37,721 nucleotides of DNA from UBA2561 sp964577275 (GTDB taxonomy: Bacteria > Bacteroidota > Bacteroidia > Cytophagales > Thermoflexibacteraceae): the NCBI GenBank assembly GCA_964577275.1, contig CAZNYR010000035.1, forward strand, positions 1 through 37,721. Reading direction: 5' to 3'. This document shows positions 20,171-29,493 of this stretch, piece after piece. A model generated the notes under the pieces. The model was not told the DNA's origin. It ran no database searches and was given only the letters and a program-made list of their open reading frames with translations. A program made the position numbers and the translations under genes. Every line of letters starts with the position of its first letter. Position 1 is the first letter of the stretch.

Positions 20171-21093
20171 TACACACAAAATCCTTTTTATGTACAATTT
20201 TTTTGTTAGCCACGGCTTGCCACGAAAATTCATTGCGCGATAGTTTTTTTCGGAAGGGCGAAAATGCTTTTCGAGCTGAACAGTATAGCCAAGCCGAAGA
20301 TTATTTTTCGGAAGCCATACAAGAAGATAGTACATTTATTGAAGGATATTTGAATTTAGGAAATGCACAATTTAAACGCAGAAATTACCAAAATGCCCTC
20401 AAAAATTACACAAAAGCACTCGAATTGCGTCCAAATTATAGTGAGGCGTTTTATAACCGAGCAAATACATATTATGAGCTTGAAAAATATGATTTAGCCT
20501 TAAATGATTTAAATAATTTATCAAAAATATACAAAGATTCAGCCAAAGTATATTTGAATCGAGGGACAGTTCATGAGCGACTCACAAACTATAAAAAAGC
20601 GATAGAGGATTTTACGCAAGCCATTGCTTTAAATCAAGCGATGGAAGATGCCTACGTCAATCGAGGTGGTGTGTACTATAATTTTACAAATGAAAAGCTA
20701 AAAGCCGAAAATGACTTTCGTAAGGTCTTGACAATCAATGCTAAAAATGATTTTGCTTTGAATGGATTGGGACTAATTTTGTCGGACAAAAAAGCATTTC
20801 AGGAGGCTCTAAATCACTTTAATCAGGCAATTACAAAAAATCCAAAGCAACCTTATTATTTGAATAATCGTGCGTATGTACACCTGCAATTAGGTAATTT
20901 AACAGAAGCAGAAGCAGATTTGCAACGTTCGCTTTATTACGATAATAAAAATTTATATACTCTTAGAAATCAAGCAATTATGTACTACAAACAAGGCAAA
21001 AAACAAGAAGCAAAACGGCAATTTGAAATGTTATTACAACGAGATTCTACTCTTGGAAAAGTACAAAAATATTTAGATGAATTAAATAAATAA
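20167..21093 (+). CDS. TPR-repeat lipoprotein
   Basis: 308 residues. A short signal ends in LLATAC, a good lipobox with Cys18, so it is probably anchored to a membrane. The rest is about eight tetratricopeptide repeats (~28-305) with the typical pattern of A-x-x-Y-x-x-x-A-x-x-x-F/Y and P at the helix ends (for example NYQNALKNYTKALELRPNY). TPR arrays bind partner proteins; the partner is unknown. The ATG lies within the ATGA overlap with the CapA-like gene, so the two are probably made together and may cooperate at the envelope. The helicase GTG follows after 3 bases. Confidence 0.9.
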   Translation: MIHTKSFLCTIFLLATACHENSLRDSFFRKGENAFRAEQYSQAEDYFSEAIQEDSTFIEGYLNLGNAQFKRRNYQNALKNYTKALELRPNYSEAFYNRANTYYELEKYDLALNDLNNLSKIYKDSAKVYLNRGTVHERLTNYKKAIEDFTQAIALNQAMEDAYVNRGGVYYNFTNEKLKAENDFRKVLTINAKNDFALNGLGLILSDKKAFQEALNHFNQAITKNPKQPYYLNNRAYVHLQLGNLTEAEADLQRSLYYDNKNLYTLRNQAIMYYKQGKKQEAKRQFEMLLQRDSTLGKVQKYLDELNK

Positions 21094-21096
21094 ATC

Positions 21097-24000
21097 GTGC
21101 ATCAACTTCTAAAAACCTATCAAAAAAGACTGCCTAATTTATCGGAAAAAAATCGTTCTTTATTTTTGCCCAAAGCTACGGAACGACAGTTTATAGATTT
21201 ACATCGCTTTGATTTTCTTGATGATAAACCTTCATTTTCAATCATTGAGCGACTTATTGCCAGACGCAAAAAAATTGTACTTTCCCAAGATTTAGACCCC
21301 AGAGATAAAGATGCAAATCAGGCAGGACTTGTCCTGAAAAATATATTGCGTACCGACAAATTAATTCGTGAAGAGCGAGGCGCAAAGGATTTATTATTGG
21401 GTTATCCTTTTGTTGAAGGCAAAATGCAGGATGATAAATGTATTCGTTGTCCGCTAATTTTTTTTCCAGTATCAATTTGGCAAGAAAACGGAAAATGGAT
21501 TTTGGGTTTACGAGATACGGAAGAGATTAAATTTAATCATACATTTTTATTGGCGTATTCACAATTTAATCAAAGAAAATTGGATGAAAACTTACTTGAT
21601 TTTTCTTTGGAAAATTTGTCAAAAGATGCTCAAATATTTCGGAACGAATTGTATGAAATTTTAGAAAAAAGTCAGTTAAATATTAATTTTAATCAAGCCA
21701 GTTTTGAGAGTCGATTAGTTCCTTTTCGGGATGTAACGAAGGCTGATTTTTCAGCATTGCACCAGACCGGAAAACTTAAATTGATGCCTCAGGCGGTGTT
21801 GGGTGTATTCGCTCGTTCGGACTCTTTTTTGGCTCCAGATTATGAATTTTTGATGGCAAATTCTGAAGAATTAGAATTTGAAAATTTATTTAAAGTCCAA
21901 GATAATCAAATACTTAGCAAACATATTACGTCATCGATTGCTGAACACCAAAATATTATTCCTTTTTCGGTTGATGCTTCGCAGGAGGAGGTCTTAAAGG
22001 CGGTAAAACGGGGGTATTCGATTATCGTTCAAGGTCCTCCGGGAACAGGAAAATCGCAACTGATTAGCAATTTGATTGCGGATTGTATTGCTAACCAAAA
22101 ACGAGTTTTGGTCGTCTGTCAGAAACGAGTGGCACTGGATGTTATTTATGAAAGATTAACCCAAAAAAATATTCAAAATTACATTGTATTAGTACATGAT
22201 TATATAAATGACAGAAAAAAAATATATCAGCAAATTTATGAGCAGATTGAATCGGTGTACCAGAAGAGTAAACGGGAGTTTGATGTTGAAATTTATCGAC
22301 TCGAAGAGCGTTTTTTGTTGTTAAGCCGTGCGATTGACCAAGATATACTTGAATTAAATCAATTTTATGATGCGCTGTTTGATTATTCTGAATGCGGTTT
22401 GCCTATCAAAGAATTATATCTGACCATAGACCCAAATCTGCCTTATTTAGACTTTTCTGAAGTGTACCAATATTTGGATTTTTCTAAGATTTATGATTTT
22501 AGAAAGCGGCTTCAGAATTATTTTATTTATCAAGAACAAATTGGAGATACTAACTATTTATGGAAATACCGAAAATCATTTGCACAACGTGATTTTAAAG
22601 ATTTAGAAAAACTGAAAAACTTACTGCGTCAGTTTTCTGATTTTAAAGCAAATTTTGAACAGTATTCAGAAAAATTAATTTTAAAAAAAATTGATTATCA
22701 GCAAGTTGAGATAATTTTAAATCAAAAACACAAATTTGCGCTCTGGTTAGGATTTCTTGAAGCCGAGTCGGCATTCCAATATTTTCGGAAAATTTTGAAT
22801 TATGAACACATAAGTTATGAATTGTTGCATCAACTCGAAAAAAATATTTTAGAATGTTTTGATTATCAGGGAGTTGAAATCTCATTATCGATTGAAAAAT
22901 TGGATGAGTACGAAGGCTATTTGGAGGCTTACCAAGAGGCACAAGGTTCGTTTTTTACCAGAAAAAAATGGGAATTATTTTCTGAAGATAAACTAAAGTT
23001 GAAGCAATTATTTGAATATAATCAACTTGAAATCAGTGTTTTAAATATCAATAAGTTACAGCAAAAAATTCAAAATCGTCGTCAGCTCGAACTGCATCGC
23101 CAGATTTTACTTCAAACCGATTGGCTTTCTCCTTTGACTTCTATGGATGAAACTTTACGTGCAACAGATAATTTGTTTTACATTGAAAAAACACTCGAAA
23201 AACAACAGTTTGAAGTATGGTTTGGACATTATCGCTCGGCTTTGAAAGCATTAAAGTTATGGAAAGATGGAATTTTCTCTATCNNNNNNNNNNCATTGGT
23301 GCTTAAAAGTTTTGTCGAAGAGAAAAACCAATACCTATTTTATTTGCGAGATACTCAATTTGAAACCTTATGGAAATTCCCTCATCAAGCCTTGGAATGG
23401 GCAAAGGTTTTGGAACAAGATTTTGAATTGTTATGTGCTTCAGATAAACTTCGAGATTCTTTTTCTGATACGGAATTACGAGTAGTAAACATCTTGAAAA
23501 AATACAATTTTGAATATAATAGTAGTCAAATGATTGCATTGTTTGATAACAGTCTTCGGATGGAATGGATAGCACATATTGAGCGAAAATATCCGATTTT
23601 ACGTTCAGCTTCATCATTGAAAATCAGGCAGTTAGAAATCAATTTACGAGAATCCCTCCAAGAGAAACAGCAGATAAGCGAAGAAATATTGAAAATTAGG
23701 CTCGAAGAAAAATCATGTAATAACCTAAAAACCAATAGATTAGGAAATATTATTGCCTATCGAGATTTATATCATCAGGTCAATAAGAAACGAAATATCT
23801 GGGCGTTACGCAGATTATTACAAGAATTTTTGGATGAAATTTTTCGCTTAATTCCGTGTTGGATGGCATCACCCGAGTCTGTTTCGGCAATTTTTGAACC
23901 CCAAAAAATTTTTGATTTGGTCATCTTTGATGAGGCTTCACAATGCTATGCTGAAAAAGCAATTCCGGCGATGTTTCGAGGCAAACAGGTTGTGATAGCG

Positions 24001-25080
24001 GGAGATTCAAAACAACTTCAGCCTTCTAACTTATATACGCCAAAATGGGAGGCAGATATTGAGGAAAATACACCTGAATTGGAGATTGAGTCCTTGTTAG
24101 ATTTAGGGGTTCGTTATTTAGATTCAATACAATTACAGGGACATTATCGAAGTCAATCATTAGAACTTATTGATTTTTCAAACCAATATTTTTATCAAAA
24201 TAAACTCAAATTAATCCCTGATTATCAATATTTTATAAAAAATAAACCAGCTATTGAATTTTTAAAAGTAGAAGGTATTTGGACAAGAAATACGAATCTT
24301 GTTGAGGCTCAACACGTAGTTAATTTGGTCAGAAATTTAATCCTGAATGGTCAAAAAAATATAGGAGTTATTACGTTTAATCACCCACAACAAATGTTAA
24401 TTTTGGATTTGTTTGAGGAACAAAAAATAGCATTAAGCAAAGATATATTTGTAAAAAATATTGAAAATGTGCAAGGTGATGAACGTGAGATTATCATCTT
24501 TTCAGTGGGTTATGCGCCTTCCGAAAGTGGAAAATTTCGGCTAAATTTTGGGCTATTAAGTCAGGAGAAAGGCGAGAATCGACTGAATGTTGCAGTTACA
24601 CGTGCGAGGCAAAAAATTTATGTGATTAGCAGTATTTATCCGCATCAGATTAACGCTGATGAACTCAAGCATGAGGGCGCAAAGCTATTACAAAAATACT
24701 TACAATATGCGCTGGATATTTCAGAAAAACGTCATAAAATATTACTTCATAAATCAAAAAAATACTATTTTTCAACTTTTTTAAAACAAAAGATAATGAC
24801 GCATTTTCAAGCTAAAAAATGGACTTTTGAAATTCATGATAATTTTCCTTTTTCTGATTTGGTGATTGAAAAAAAACATATAAATAATCAGACCGAATAT
24901 CGCTTAATTTTGACGGATGATAATTTATTTTATGATGCGCTTTCTGCCAAAGAAAATCATGTATATTTGCCTAATTTATTGCAAACTAAAAATTGGATTT
25001 TTCTAAGAGTATATAGTCGTGAGTTTTGGCAAAATCAAGAAAAATTATTTCAGAAAATTATAAATTTTATTGAATCATAA
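21097..25080 (+). CDS. Large superfamily 1 helicase/AAA ATPase (DUF4011-like), with an internal scaffold gap
   Basis: About 1327 residues from a GTG start 3 bases after the TPR gene. The N-terminal ~300 residues resemble the DUF4011-type region (RCPLIFFPVSIWQ near 125-137). Walker A GPPGTGKS is at 313-320; Walker B / motif II DEASQC at ~945-950; motif III GDSKQLQPS from 969; then VQGDEREIIIFS at ~1125-1136 and NVAVTRARQKIYVIS at ~1163-1177, giving a complete SF1 (Upf1-like) helicase core split by a ~600-residue mostly helical insertion. The last ~120 residues have the outline of the Vsr-like nuclease tail often found in these proteins (FSDLVIEK..., ILTDDN..., W-x-FLRVYSREFW) but the acidic catalytic set looks degraded. 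Ten Ns occupy codons 730-733; the frame is open on both sides. Base use is more A/T-rich than in the flanking genes. Role uncertain: relatives occur both in housekeeping and defence contexts. Confidence 0.85.
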   Translation: MHQLLKTYQKRLPNLSEKNRSLFLPKATERQFIDLHRFDFLDDKPSFSIIERLIARRKKIVLSQDLDPRDKDANQAGLVLKNILRTDKLIREERGAKDLLLGYPFVEGKMQDDKCIRCPLIFFPVSIWQENGKWILGLRDTEEIKFNHTFLLAYSQFNQRKLDENLLDFSLENLSKDAQIFRNELYEILEKSQLNINFNQASFESRLVPFRDVTKADFSALHQTGKLKLMPQAVLGVFARSDSFLAPDYEFLMANSEELEFENLFKVQDNQILSKHITSSIAEHQNIIPFSVDASQEEVLKAVKRGYSIIVQGPPGTGKSQLISNLIADCIANQKRVLVVCQKRVALDVIYERLTQKNIQNYIVLVHDYINDRKKIYQQIYEQIESVYQKSKREFDVEIYRLEERFLLLSRAIDQDILELNQFYDALFDYSECGLPIKELYLTIDPNLPYLDFSEVYQYLDFSKIYDFRKRLQNYFIYQEQIGDTNYLWKYRKSFAQRDFKDLEKLKNLLRQFSDFKANFEQYSEKLILKKIDYQQVEIILNQKHKFALWLGFLEAESAFQYFRKILNYEHISYELLHQLEKNILECFDYQGVEISLSIEKLDEYEGYLEAYQEAQGSFFTRKKWELFSEDKLKLKQLFEYNQLEISVLNINKLQQKIQNRRQLELHRQILLQTDWLSPLTSMDETLRATDNLFYIEKTLEKQQFEVWFGHYRSALKALKLWKDGIFSIXXXXLVLKSFVEEKNQYLFYLRDTQFETLWKFPHQALEWAKVLEQDFELLCASDKLRDSFSDTELRVVNILKKYNFEYNSSQMIALFDNSLRMEWIAHIERKYPILRSASSLKIRQLEINLRESLQEKQQISEEILKIRLEEKSCNNLKTNRLGNIIAYRDLYHQVNKKRNIWALRRLLQEFLDEIFRLIPCWMASPESVSAIFEPQKIFDLVIFDEASQCYAEKAIPAMFRGKQVVIAGDSKQLQPSNLYTPKWEADIEENTPELEIESLLDLGVRYLDSIQLQGHYRSQSLELIDFSNQYFYQNKLKLIPDYQYFIKNKPAIEFLKVEGIWTRNTNLVEAQHVVNLVRNLILNGQKNIGVITFNHPQQMLILDLFEEQKIALSKDIFVKNIENVQGDEREIIIFSVGYAPSESGKFRLNFGLLSQEKGENRLNVAVTRARQKIYVISSIYPHQINADELKHEGAKLLQKYLQYALDISEKRHKILLHKSKKYYFSTFLKQKIMTHFQAKKWTFEIHDNFPFSDLVIEKKHINNQTEYRLILTDDNLFYDALSAKENHVYLPNLLQTKNWIFLRVYSREFWQNQEKLFQKIINFIES
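23284..23293. other. Assembly gap of 10 Ns inside the helicase gene
   Basis: Ten N characters between ...ctctatc and cattggtg.... The same number occurs at 28485, so 10 is probably a placeholder. The reading frame happens to agree on both sides, so the real missing length is 1 modulo 3 if no error is present. The flanks share no useful overlap. Confidence 0.95.
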
Positions 25081-25092
25081 CTTGAGCTGGAA

Positions 25093-25929
25093 ATGAAAAC
25101 CTATCGAAAAGTGATGACTATTGCGGGTTCTGATAGCGGTGGAGGTGCTGGTATTCAGGCAGATATAAAAACAATATCCGCTTTAGAATGCTTTGCAACC
25201 TCCGCCCTGACTGCCGTTACGGCACAAAACACCATGGGTGTAAAATCAATTCATGAAATTCCTGCAAAAATAGTACATGAACAAATTACGATGGTTTTGG
25301 ATGATATTGGAACGGATGCGTTAAAAATTGGAATGCTTCATTCTGTTGAAATCATTGAAATTATTGCTCAAATTATCCAAGAATATCAGCTCAAAAATGT
25401 GGTGCTTGACCCTGTAATGATTTCGACCAGTGGCGATAAATTGATTCAGAATGAGGCAATTCAGGCAATTCGTGAGCAACTTATACCAGTAGCTACTTTT
25501 ATCACACCAAATTTACATGAAGCCTTAGAACTTGCTCATTGTCAATTAGATAACATTAAAATTACGCTTGAAAGTTTGACACAAAAAGTGCATGACTTAG
25601 GTGCAAAATATGTTCTACTTAAAGGTGGACATACGGATAATCCGTCTGAATCTACCGATATTTTGTATGATGGAAAAGCATTTGAATACTTTAAAACATC
25701 TCGTATAAAAACTCAAAATACACACGGTACAGGCTGTACCCTATCTTCGGCGATTGCTTGTTTTTTAGCACATGGACAAGAGCCAAGAATAGCTATAAAA
25801 AACGCAAAAAATTACATTTCAGAAGCAATATTACATGGAAAGGACTACCAAATCGGTCATGGACACGGCGCAGTGCATCATTTTTTTAGATTCTGGGAAG
25901 ATGAGAATGAAAAACAAAACATTATTTAA
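25093..25929 (+). CDS. thiD: Hydroxymethylpyrimidine/phosphomethylpyrimidine kinase
   Basis: Phosphorylates 4-amino-5-hydroxymethyl-2-methylpyrimidine and its monophosphate to the diphosphate used by thiamine phosphate synthase. 278 residues, a normal ThiD length. The ribokinase-fold signature AGSDSGGGAGIQADIKT is at ~11-27; DPVMISTSGDKL at ~117-128; LKGGHT at ~184-189; and the anion-hole/catalytic NTHGTGCTLSSA at ~219-230. It stands 12 bases after the helicase stop, away from other thiamine genes, and I see no TPP riboswitch upstream, so it is probably read through from the operon. The last residues (GHGHGAVHHFF) match the family's usual ending. Confidence 0.96.
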   Translation: MKTYRKVMTIAGSDSGGGAGIQADIKTISALECFATSALTAVTAQNTMGVKSIHEIPAKIVHEQITMVLDDIGTDALKIGMLHSVEIIEIIAQIIQEYQLKNVVLDPVMISTSGDKLIQNEAIQAIREQLIPVATFITPNLHEALELAHCQLDNIKITLESLTQKVHDLGAKYVLLKGGHTDNPSESTDILYDGKAFEYFKTSRIKTQNTHGTGCTLSSAIACFLAHGQEPRIAIKNAKNYISEAILHGKDYQIGHGHGAVHHFFRFWEDENEKQNII

Positions 25930-25960
25930 GCAGTTATATTCCAAATAACATTGATGTATT

Positions 25961-26404
25961 ATGATGTGGATTTATGGCTTATTTTTGATTTTAGCGTTTA
26001 TTGGAACGGAATTTTTTTCGTGGTTTATCCATAAATATATCATGCACGGTATTTTGTGGCGAATCCATCGGACTCACCACGAACCGAACCAGTATTTTTT
26101 CGAGCTAAATGACTTATTTTCAGTATTTTTTGCTTCAATTTCTATAGCACTTATTGTTTTGGGCGTACCTGATTTTGACGGACGATTTTGGGTCGGATTG
26201 GGGATTGCGAGCTATGGCATGACGTATTTTGTCTTACATGATGTGTTTATTCATCGCCGAATTAAGGTCTTTAAACGCAGTAAGAGTTCATTTTTACAAA
26301 GTATTTTGAAGGCACATCAAGCCCACCACAAAACACATCAACGAGATGGTAGCGAATCATTTGGACTGTTTTGTGTGCCTAAAAAATTCCATAAAAAATC
26401 TTAA
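25961..26404 (+). CDS. crtZ: Beta-carotene hydroxylase (CrtZ-type fatty acid hydroxylase superfamily)
   Basis: 147 residues, mostly membrane helices with the four di-iron histidine clusters in the standard order: HKYIMH at 24-29, HRTHH at 36-40, HDVFIH at 93-98 and HQAHH at 119-123. CrtZ hydroxylates the beta-ionone rings of beta-carotene to give cryptoxanthin and zeaxanthin at the cytoplasmic membrane. It begins with tandem ATG codons 31 bases after thiD. The gene converges with the mevalonate kinase gene, the two stops being 14 bases apart. Other carotenoid genes are not in the window, but the neighbouring isoprenoid genes fit a pigment role. Confidence 0.93.
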   Translation: MMWIYGLFLILAFIGTEFFSWFIHKYIMHGILWRIHRTHHEPNQYFFELNDLFSVFFASISIALIVLGVPDFDGRFWVGLGIASYGMTYFVLHDVFIHRRIKVFKRSKSSFLQSILKAHQAHHKTHQRDGSESFGLFCVPKKFHKKS

Positions 26405-26418
26405 ATAATTAATTTTTA

Positions 26419-27372
26419 TCAGATTCGGTACACAATGCGAAGTGGATATTCTCGCAACAATTTTCGAGTTTCCTTGAAGTCCTCTGTAAATCCTAGGATA
26501 AATCCGCCACCACCTGCTCCGCATAATTTGAGTGTGTAAACCCCTGATTCTAATCCTTTTTTCCAAGCCTGCCGAAATAAGGTTGGAATCATAGGCTGAA
26601 AATGTTGGTTCTGAAATTCTGAAATTTGTTTGAGATTCTCGAAAAGTATCTTTCGGTCTGCATCCAGAAATGCCTGAATACAATTATTGTTGTAATATAT
26701 TAGTTCATTTTTGCATAATTTTAAAAAATTTTGATGCCGGCATTTTTCTAAAAATAGATTGACAAGAGGTTCGGTTTTTCGAGGTCGAGTTGTATTTAAC
26801 AAAAAAACTGCACCATTTCCAACAGAATAATCGGGAATTTTCGTCATTTCAATCTGCGTTTTTGACCGAAGTAGGAGCGGTTTTTTGAGATAACAAATCA
26901 GGGGGTCAGCCCCAGAACTTGAGCCATGAAAATGAGATTCCATCTGCCCAAATATTTTTTTGAGTTCCAAAATCTGCATATTTGTCATGTCTTCATATAC
27001 CTGAACTTTGTCATAAACATAGCGGTCATAAAGCCCTGCTGTCAGTGCGCCAGAACTTCCAACACCAAAACCCTGCGGGATACTTGACTGAAAATAAAGC
27101 CCTTGTGCAATATCAAAATCCAAAGAGGTTACATCGAAATCAGCACTAAGGTCGTTGTTTTCTTGTCGAATTTTGAGGTACTCACAGAACGCTTTGAGTT
27201 CTCGGTTCGATTGTTGAATACCCTTCGTATTGTCGGTAATATTTCTCAAAACTAACCGTCCTTCAAACAAATCGTAAGGCACAGTCAATGCCATCGAATG
27301 AATAATAATGCTGTATTCGCCAAATAATAAAATTTTAGACGAAAAAGATTTTGAACCATTTGTCATAGTCAT
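26419..27372 (-). CDS. GHMP kinase, probable mevalonate kinase
   Basis: 317 residues with the GHMP fold motifs: KILLFGEYSIIIHSMALTVPY at ~13-33 (N-terminal substrate loop), glycine-rich ATP loop PQGFGVGSSGALTAG at 99-113, HFHGSSSGADP at ~147-157 containing the likely catalytic Asp156, and motif 3 LCGAGGGGFILGF near 284-296. Mevalonate kinase phosphorylates mevalonate on the way to isopentenyl diphosphate. It is encoded 23 bases after mevalonate diphosphate decarboxylase, which supports mevalonate kinase rather than another GHMP kinase; phosphomevalonate kinase is the main alternative, and no other kinase of the pathway is in view. Confidence 0.85.
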   Translation of the reverse strand: MTMTNGSKSFSSKILLFGEYSIIIHSMALTVPYDLFEGRLVLRNITDNTKGIQQSNRELKAFCEYLKIRQENNDLSADFDVTSLDFDIAQGLYFQSSIPQGFGVGSSGALTAGLYDRYVYDKVQVYEDMTNMQILELKKIFGQMESHFHGSSSGADPLICYLKKPLLLRSKTQIEMTKIPDYSVGNGAVFLLNTTRPRKTEPLVNLFLEKCRHQNFLKLCKNELIYYNNNCIQAFLDADRKILFENLKQISEFQNQHFQPMIPTLFRQAWKKGLESGVYTLKLCGAGGGGFILGFTEDFKETRKLLREYPLRIVYRI

Positions 27373-27395
27373 ATAAGAATGTAACTAATTTTGTA

Positions 27396-28515
27396 TTATT
27401 CAATTTTTATAGCACCTTTTCCCATTTTATCAGATATGTAATATTTATCGTGGAAAAAGGATAATAATTCAGATTCAATAAAAGAGGCTACTTTTTGACG
27501 AATTTCGGCAGGATATAGCAAATGGATATTTGGACCTGCGTCTATCGTAAAGGCAATAGGCAAGTAAGTTTCTGCCCGAAAATGCCTAATTTTCGCAATA
27601 ATTTGAAGCGTGTTGGGTTCTAACAAAATAAAAGAAGGATTAGACATCATCATCAATGCATGAAGTGTGAGCGCTTCGTTTTCTGCGATTTTTATAAAAG
27701 ATTCTAAATCTCCTGATTGTAATATTTTTGATAAATTATATAAATTGTTTTTTGCTTGAACATATCGGGTTTGGGCATACGGATTGCCGTTCATCAGTGC
27801 ATGACCCGCTCGACTTGAAACGCTTTTTTCGGACTTGCTGACCATCAAAATATCATCCCGAAAATCTCTAAAATTGGGATGCAAAAATTCGGAAAAAGAC
27901 ACTGCAAATTCATCCGAACTTCCTGTAATTGCTTCGGAAAATCCCCATGCCGCTGCATCAGGATAAACCGAACGACAGGCACTTCCAGAGGCTAAACGAG
28001 CAAAATAAGATACTTTTTTTAAAAAATTGGTATCAGATAAAGGCTCAAAACCCATTTTTATTCGTAATTCTTGTTCAATCGAACAGAGGCACAAAACTAA
28101 TGCGCTCATGCCCGAAGCTGAAGAAGCAATGCCCGCCGAGTGTGGAAATGAATTGCTGGATTCGATATGCAAATGAAGGTTTTTTAAGAAGGGAAAATTA
28201 GGAGAAATATGGTCAAAATACTTTTGAATTTTGAGAGAAAAAGGCTCATTTTTTTTCCCTTCAAAATAAAAATCAAGCACAGGCTGATTATGATTTTTTA
28301 AAGTATGATACTGAACTATTGTTTCTGTAAACGAATTTTTTAACGTAAAACTTAACGATGGATTTTGTGGTAATTGCTCCCCATATTTACCCCAATATTT
28401 AACTAACGCAATATTTGAGGGACTTCGCCACGCCACTCGCCCCGAAATCTGGGGTAAATTTTCGGCTGACACAGGCGAAAAAGTNNNNNNNNNNAAAAGT
28501 GAGTTTATCTTCCAT
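27396..28515 (-). CDS. mvaD: Diphosphomevalonate decarboxylase (crosses a scaffold gap near its start)
   Basis: ATP-dependent decarboxylation of mevalonate diphosphate to isopentenyl diphosphate. Clear motifs: PSNIALVKYWGKYGEQLPQNP near the N-terminus, the ATP loop SNSFPHSAGIASSASG, SGSACRSVYPD, VSSRAGHALM and TIDAGPNIHLLYP. The GTG at 28472 is the longest uninterrupted start, but an ATG at 28515, three bases after the SDR stop, reads MEDKLTF up to the 10-N gap; the other side reads TFSPVSAENLP. The sequence aaaagt occurs at both gap edges, and merging it restores one open frame, so I place the start at 28515. It is the middle gene of an SDR-mvaD-kinase operon. Confidence 0.93.
28485..28494. 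other. Assembly gap of 10 Ns at the start of mvaD, probably artificial
   Basis: The left contig ends ...gcgaaaaagt and the right contig begins aaaagtgag..., so they share aaaagt. Collapsing this overlap joins the mvaD start codon to the rest of the gene in frame, whereas ten real bases would put it out of frame. Confidence 0.85.
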
Positions 28516-28518
28516 TTT

Positions 28519-29220
28519 TTAAAGGTCTCCTAATTGTGGACGAATCAAAATTTCTTCGATAACTGACTGATTTGAAAGGCTATACGCTCCATAAATGGCA
28601 TCTGCTACGTCTTCTGGTTTCATAAATCGGTCGAGAGGCAAGCCTGTTTCTGCGTTCTCCCAGCTTTGTGTATAAGTTGCGCCCGGTAAAATTGCCGTTA
28701 CTCGCACGCCATGTTCCTTCATCTCTTCTCGAAGCACTTTGGTCATGCCGTAAAGTGCAAATTTTGAGATGCAATAACTGCCACCATTGATGTAAGGAAT
28801 AATGCTTGCGGTTGAACAAATATTAAAAATATGTCCTTTTTTACGTTGAATCATTTTGCCAATAAGTCCTCTGGTAACATGATAAGCACTATATAAATTT
28901 GTGTTTATCATTTTTTCGAGTGTGCCTTCTTCTTCGGAATGAATCGAGCCGGGCAAGAAAAATCCTGTGTTATTTACCAGAATTTCAAGCTCTTCAGGGA
29001 TATTATTCACAAAATCAACAAATTTTTGAGTTTCTTTTCGGTCAGCTAAATCCGCTTTTAGGAAGCTCACTTCTGCGCCAAATTCCAGACCTAATTCAAA
29101 CTTGAGTTTGACCAAATCGGATTCATTTCTTGCGCACGTAACAATGTGTTTGTTTTCGGAAGCAAATTTTTGTACAATCGCTCTGCCAATGCCTTTTGTT
29201 CCGCCTGTTATAACAATCAT
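28519..29220 (-). CDS. Short-chain dehydrogenase/reductase
   Basis: 233 residues, classical SDR length. NAD(P)-binding TGGTKGIG at 5-12; NNTG at 83-86 (a variant of NNAG); catalytic Ser in ICSTAS at ~134-139 and Y149-x-x-x-K153 (YCISK). The PG motif follows (ILPGATYT). The substrate is not evident; the sequence is in the broad 3-oxoacyl-ACP reductase/sepiapterin reductase group. Its stop is 3 bases before the mvaD ATG, so it is co-transcribed with the mevalonate genes as first gene of the operon, though a role in isoprenoid synthesis is only suggested by position. Confidence 0.9.
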   Translation of the reverse strand: MIVITGGTKGIGRAIVQKFASENKHIVTCARNESDLVKLKFELGLEFGAEVSFLKADLADRKETQKFVDFVNNIPEELEILVNNTGFFLPGSIHSEEEGTLEKMINTNLYSAYHVTRGLIGKMIQRKKGHIFNICSTASIIPYINGGSYCISKFALYGMTKVLREEMKEHGVRVTAILPGATYTQSWENAETGLPLDRFMKPEDVADAIYGAYSLSNQSVIEEILIRPQLGDL

Positions 29221-29493
29221 AATGAATGGGTTTAAATTTAATTCTTAATGTTAAATTATAAATATTTTCATTTAAGATTACATGAATATTTTTCTGTACT
29301 AAAATCAATTTAAAATAAGCTACGGATGCTCATTGAACAAAATAACAACAAAAGGACTAAAAATGATTTTAAATAGGAAATATAATTCTAATTTTGTGCG
29401 AGGTATTGGTAAAAAATGGAAGTGTAACTTATTGAAAATCAGGGATTTTTACGAAGATATAGGCGAAAAATATTCGTAAAAGTCCCTAAGTAT
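29221..29493. other. A/T-rich intergenic region with an inverted repeat
   Basis: Non-coding as far as I can see. It should hold the promoter of the minus-strand SDR-mvaD-kinase operon, but I find no good -33/-7 pair. Its right end contains a long hairpin (29441-29487) just beyond the end of the small minus-strand gene. Confidence 0.6.
29441..29487 (-). terminator. Long hairpin downstream of the small minus-strand gene, possible terminator
   Basis: Left arm agggatttttacgaa (29441-29455) pairs with right arm ttcgtaaaagtccct (29473-29487); 15 positions, one of them a G-T wobble, with a 17-base loop. It lies 6 bases past the stop of the 70-residue gene. On the minus strand the hairpin is followed only by a short T-rich stretch (gatttt), so intrinsic termination is plausible but not strong. 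A smaller hairpin (cctaa...ttagg, 29485-29498) overlaps its edge. Confidence 0.45.

Noticed and set aside
24950..25093. TPP riboswitch ahead of thiD
   Set aside because: Only 12 bases separate thiD from the helicase gene and no THI-box core (CTGAGA...ACCTGA-like) is visible.
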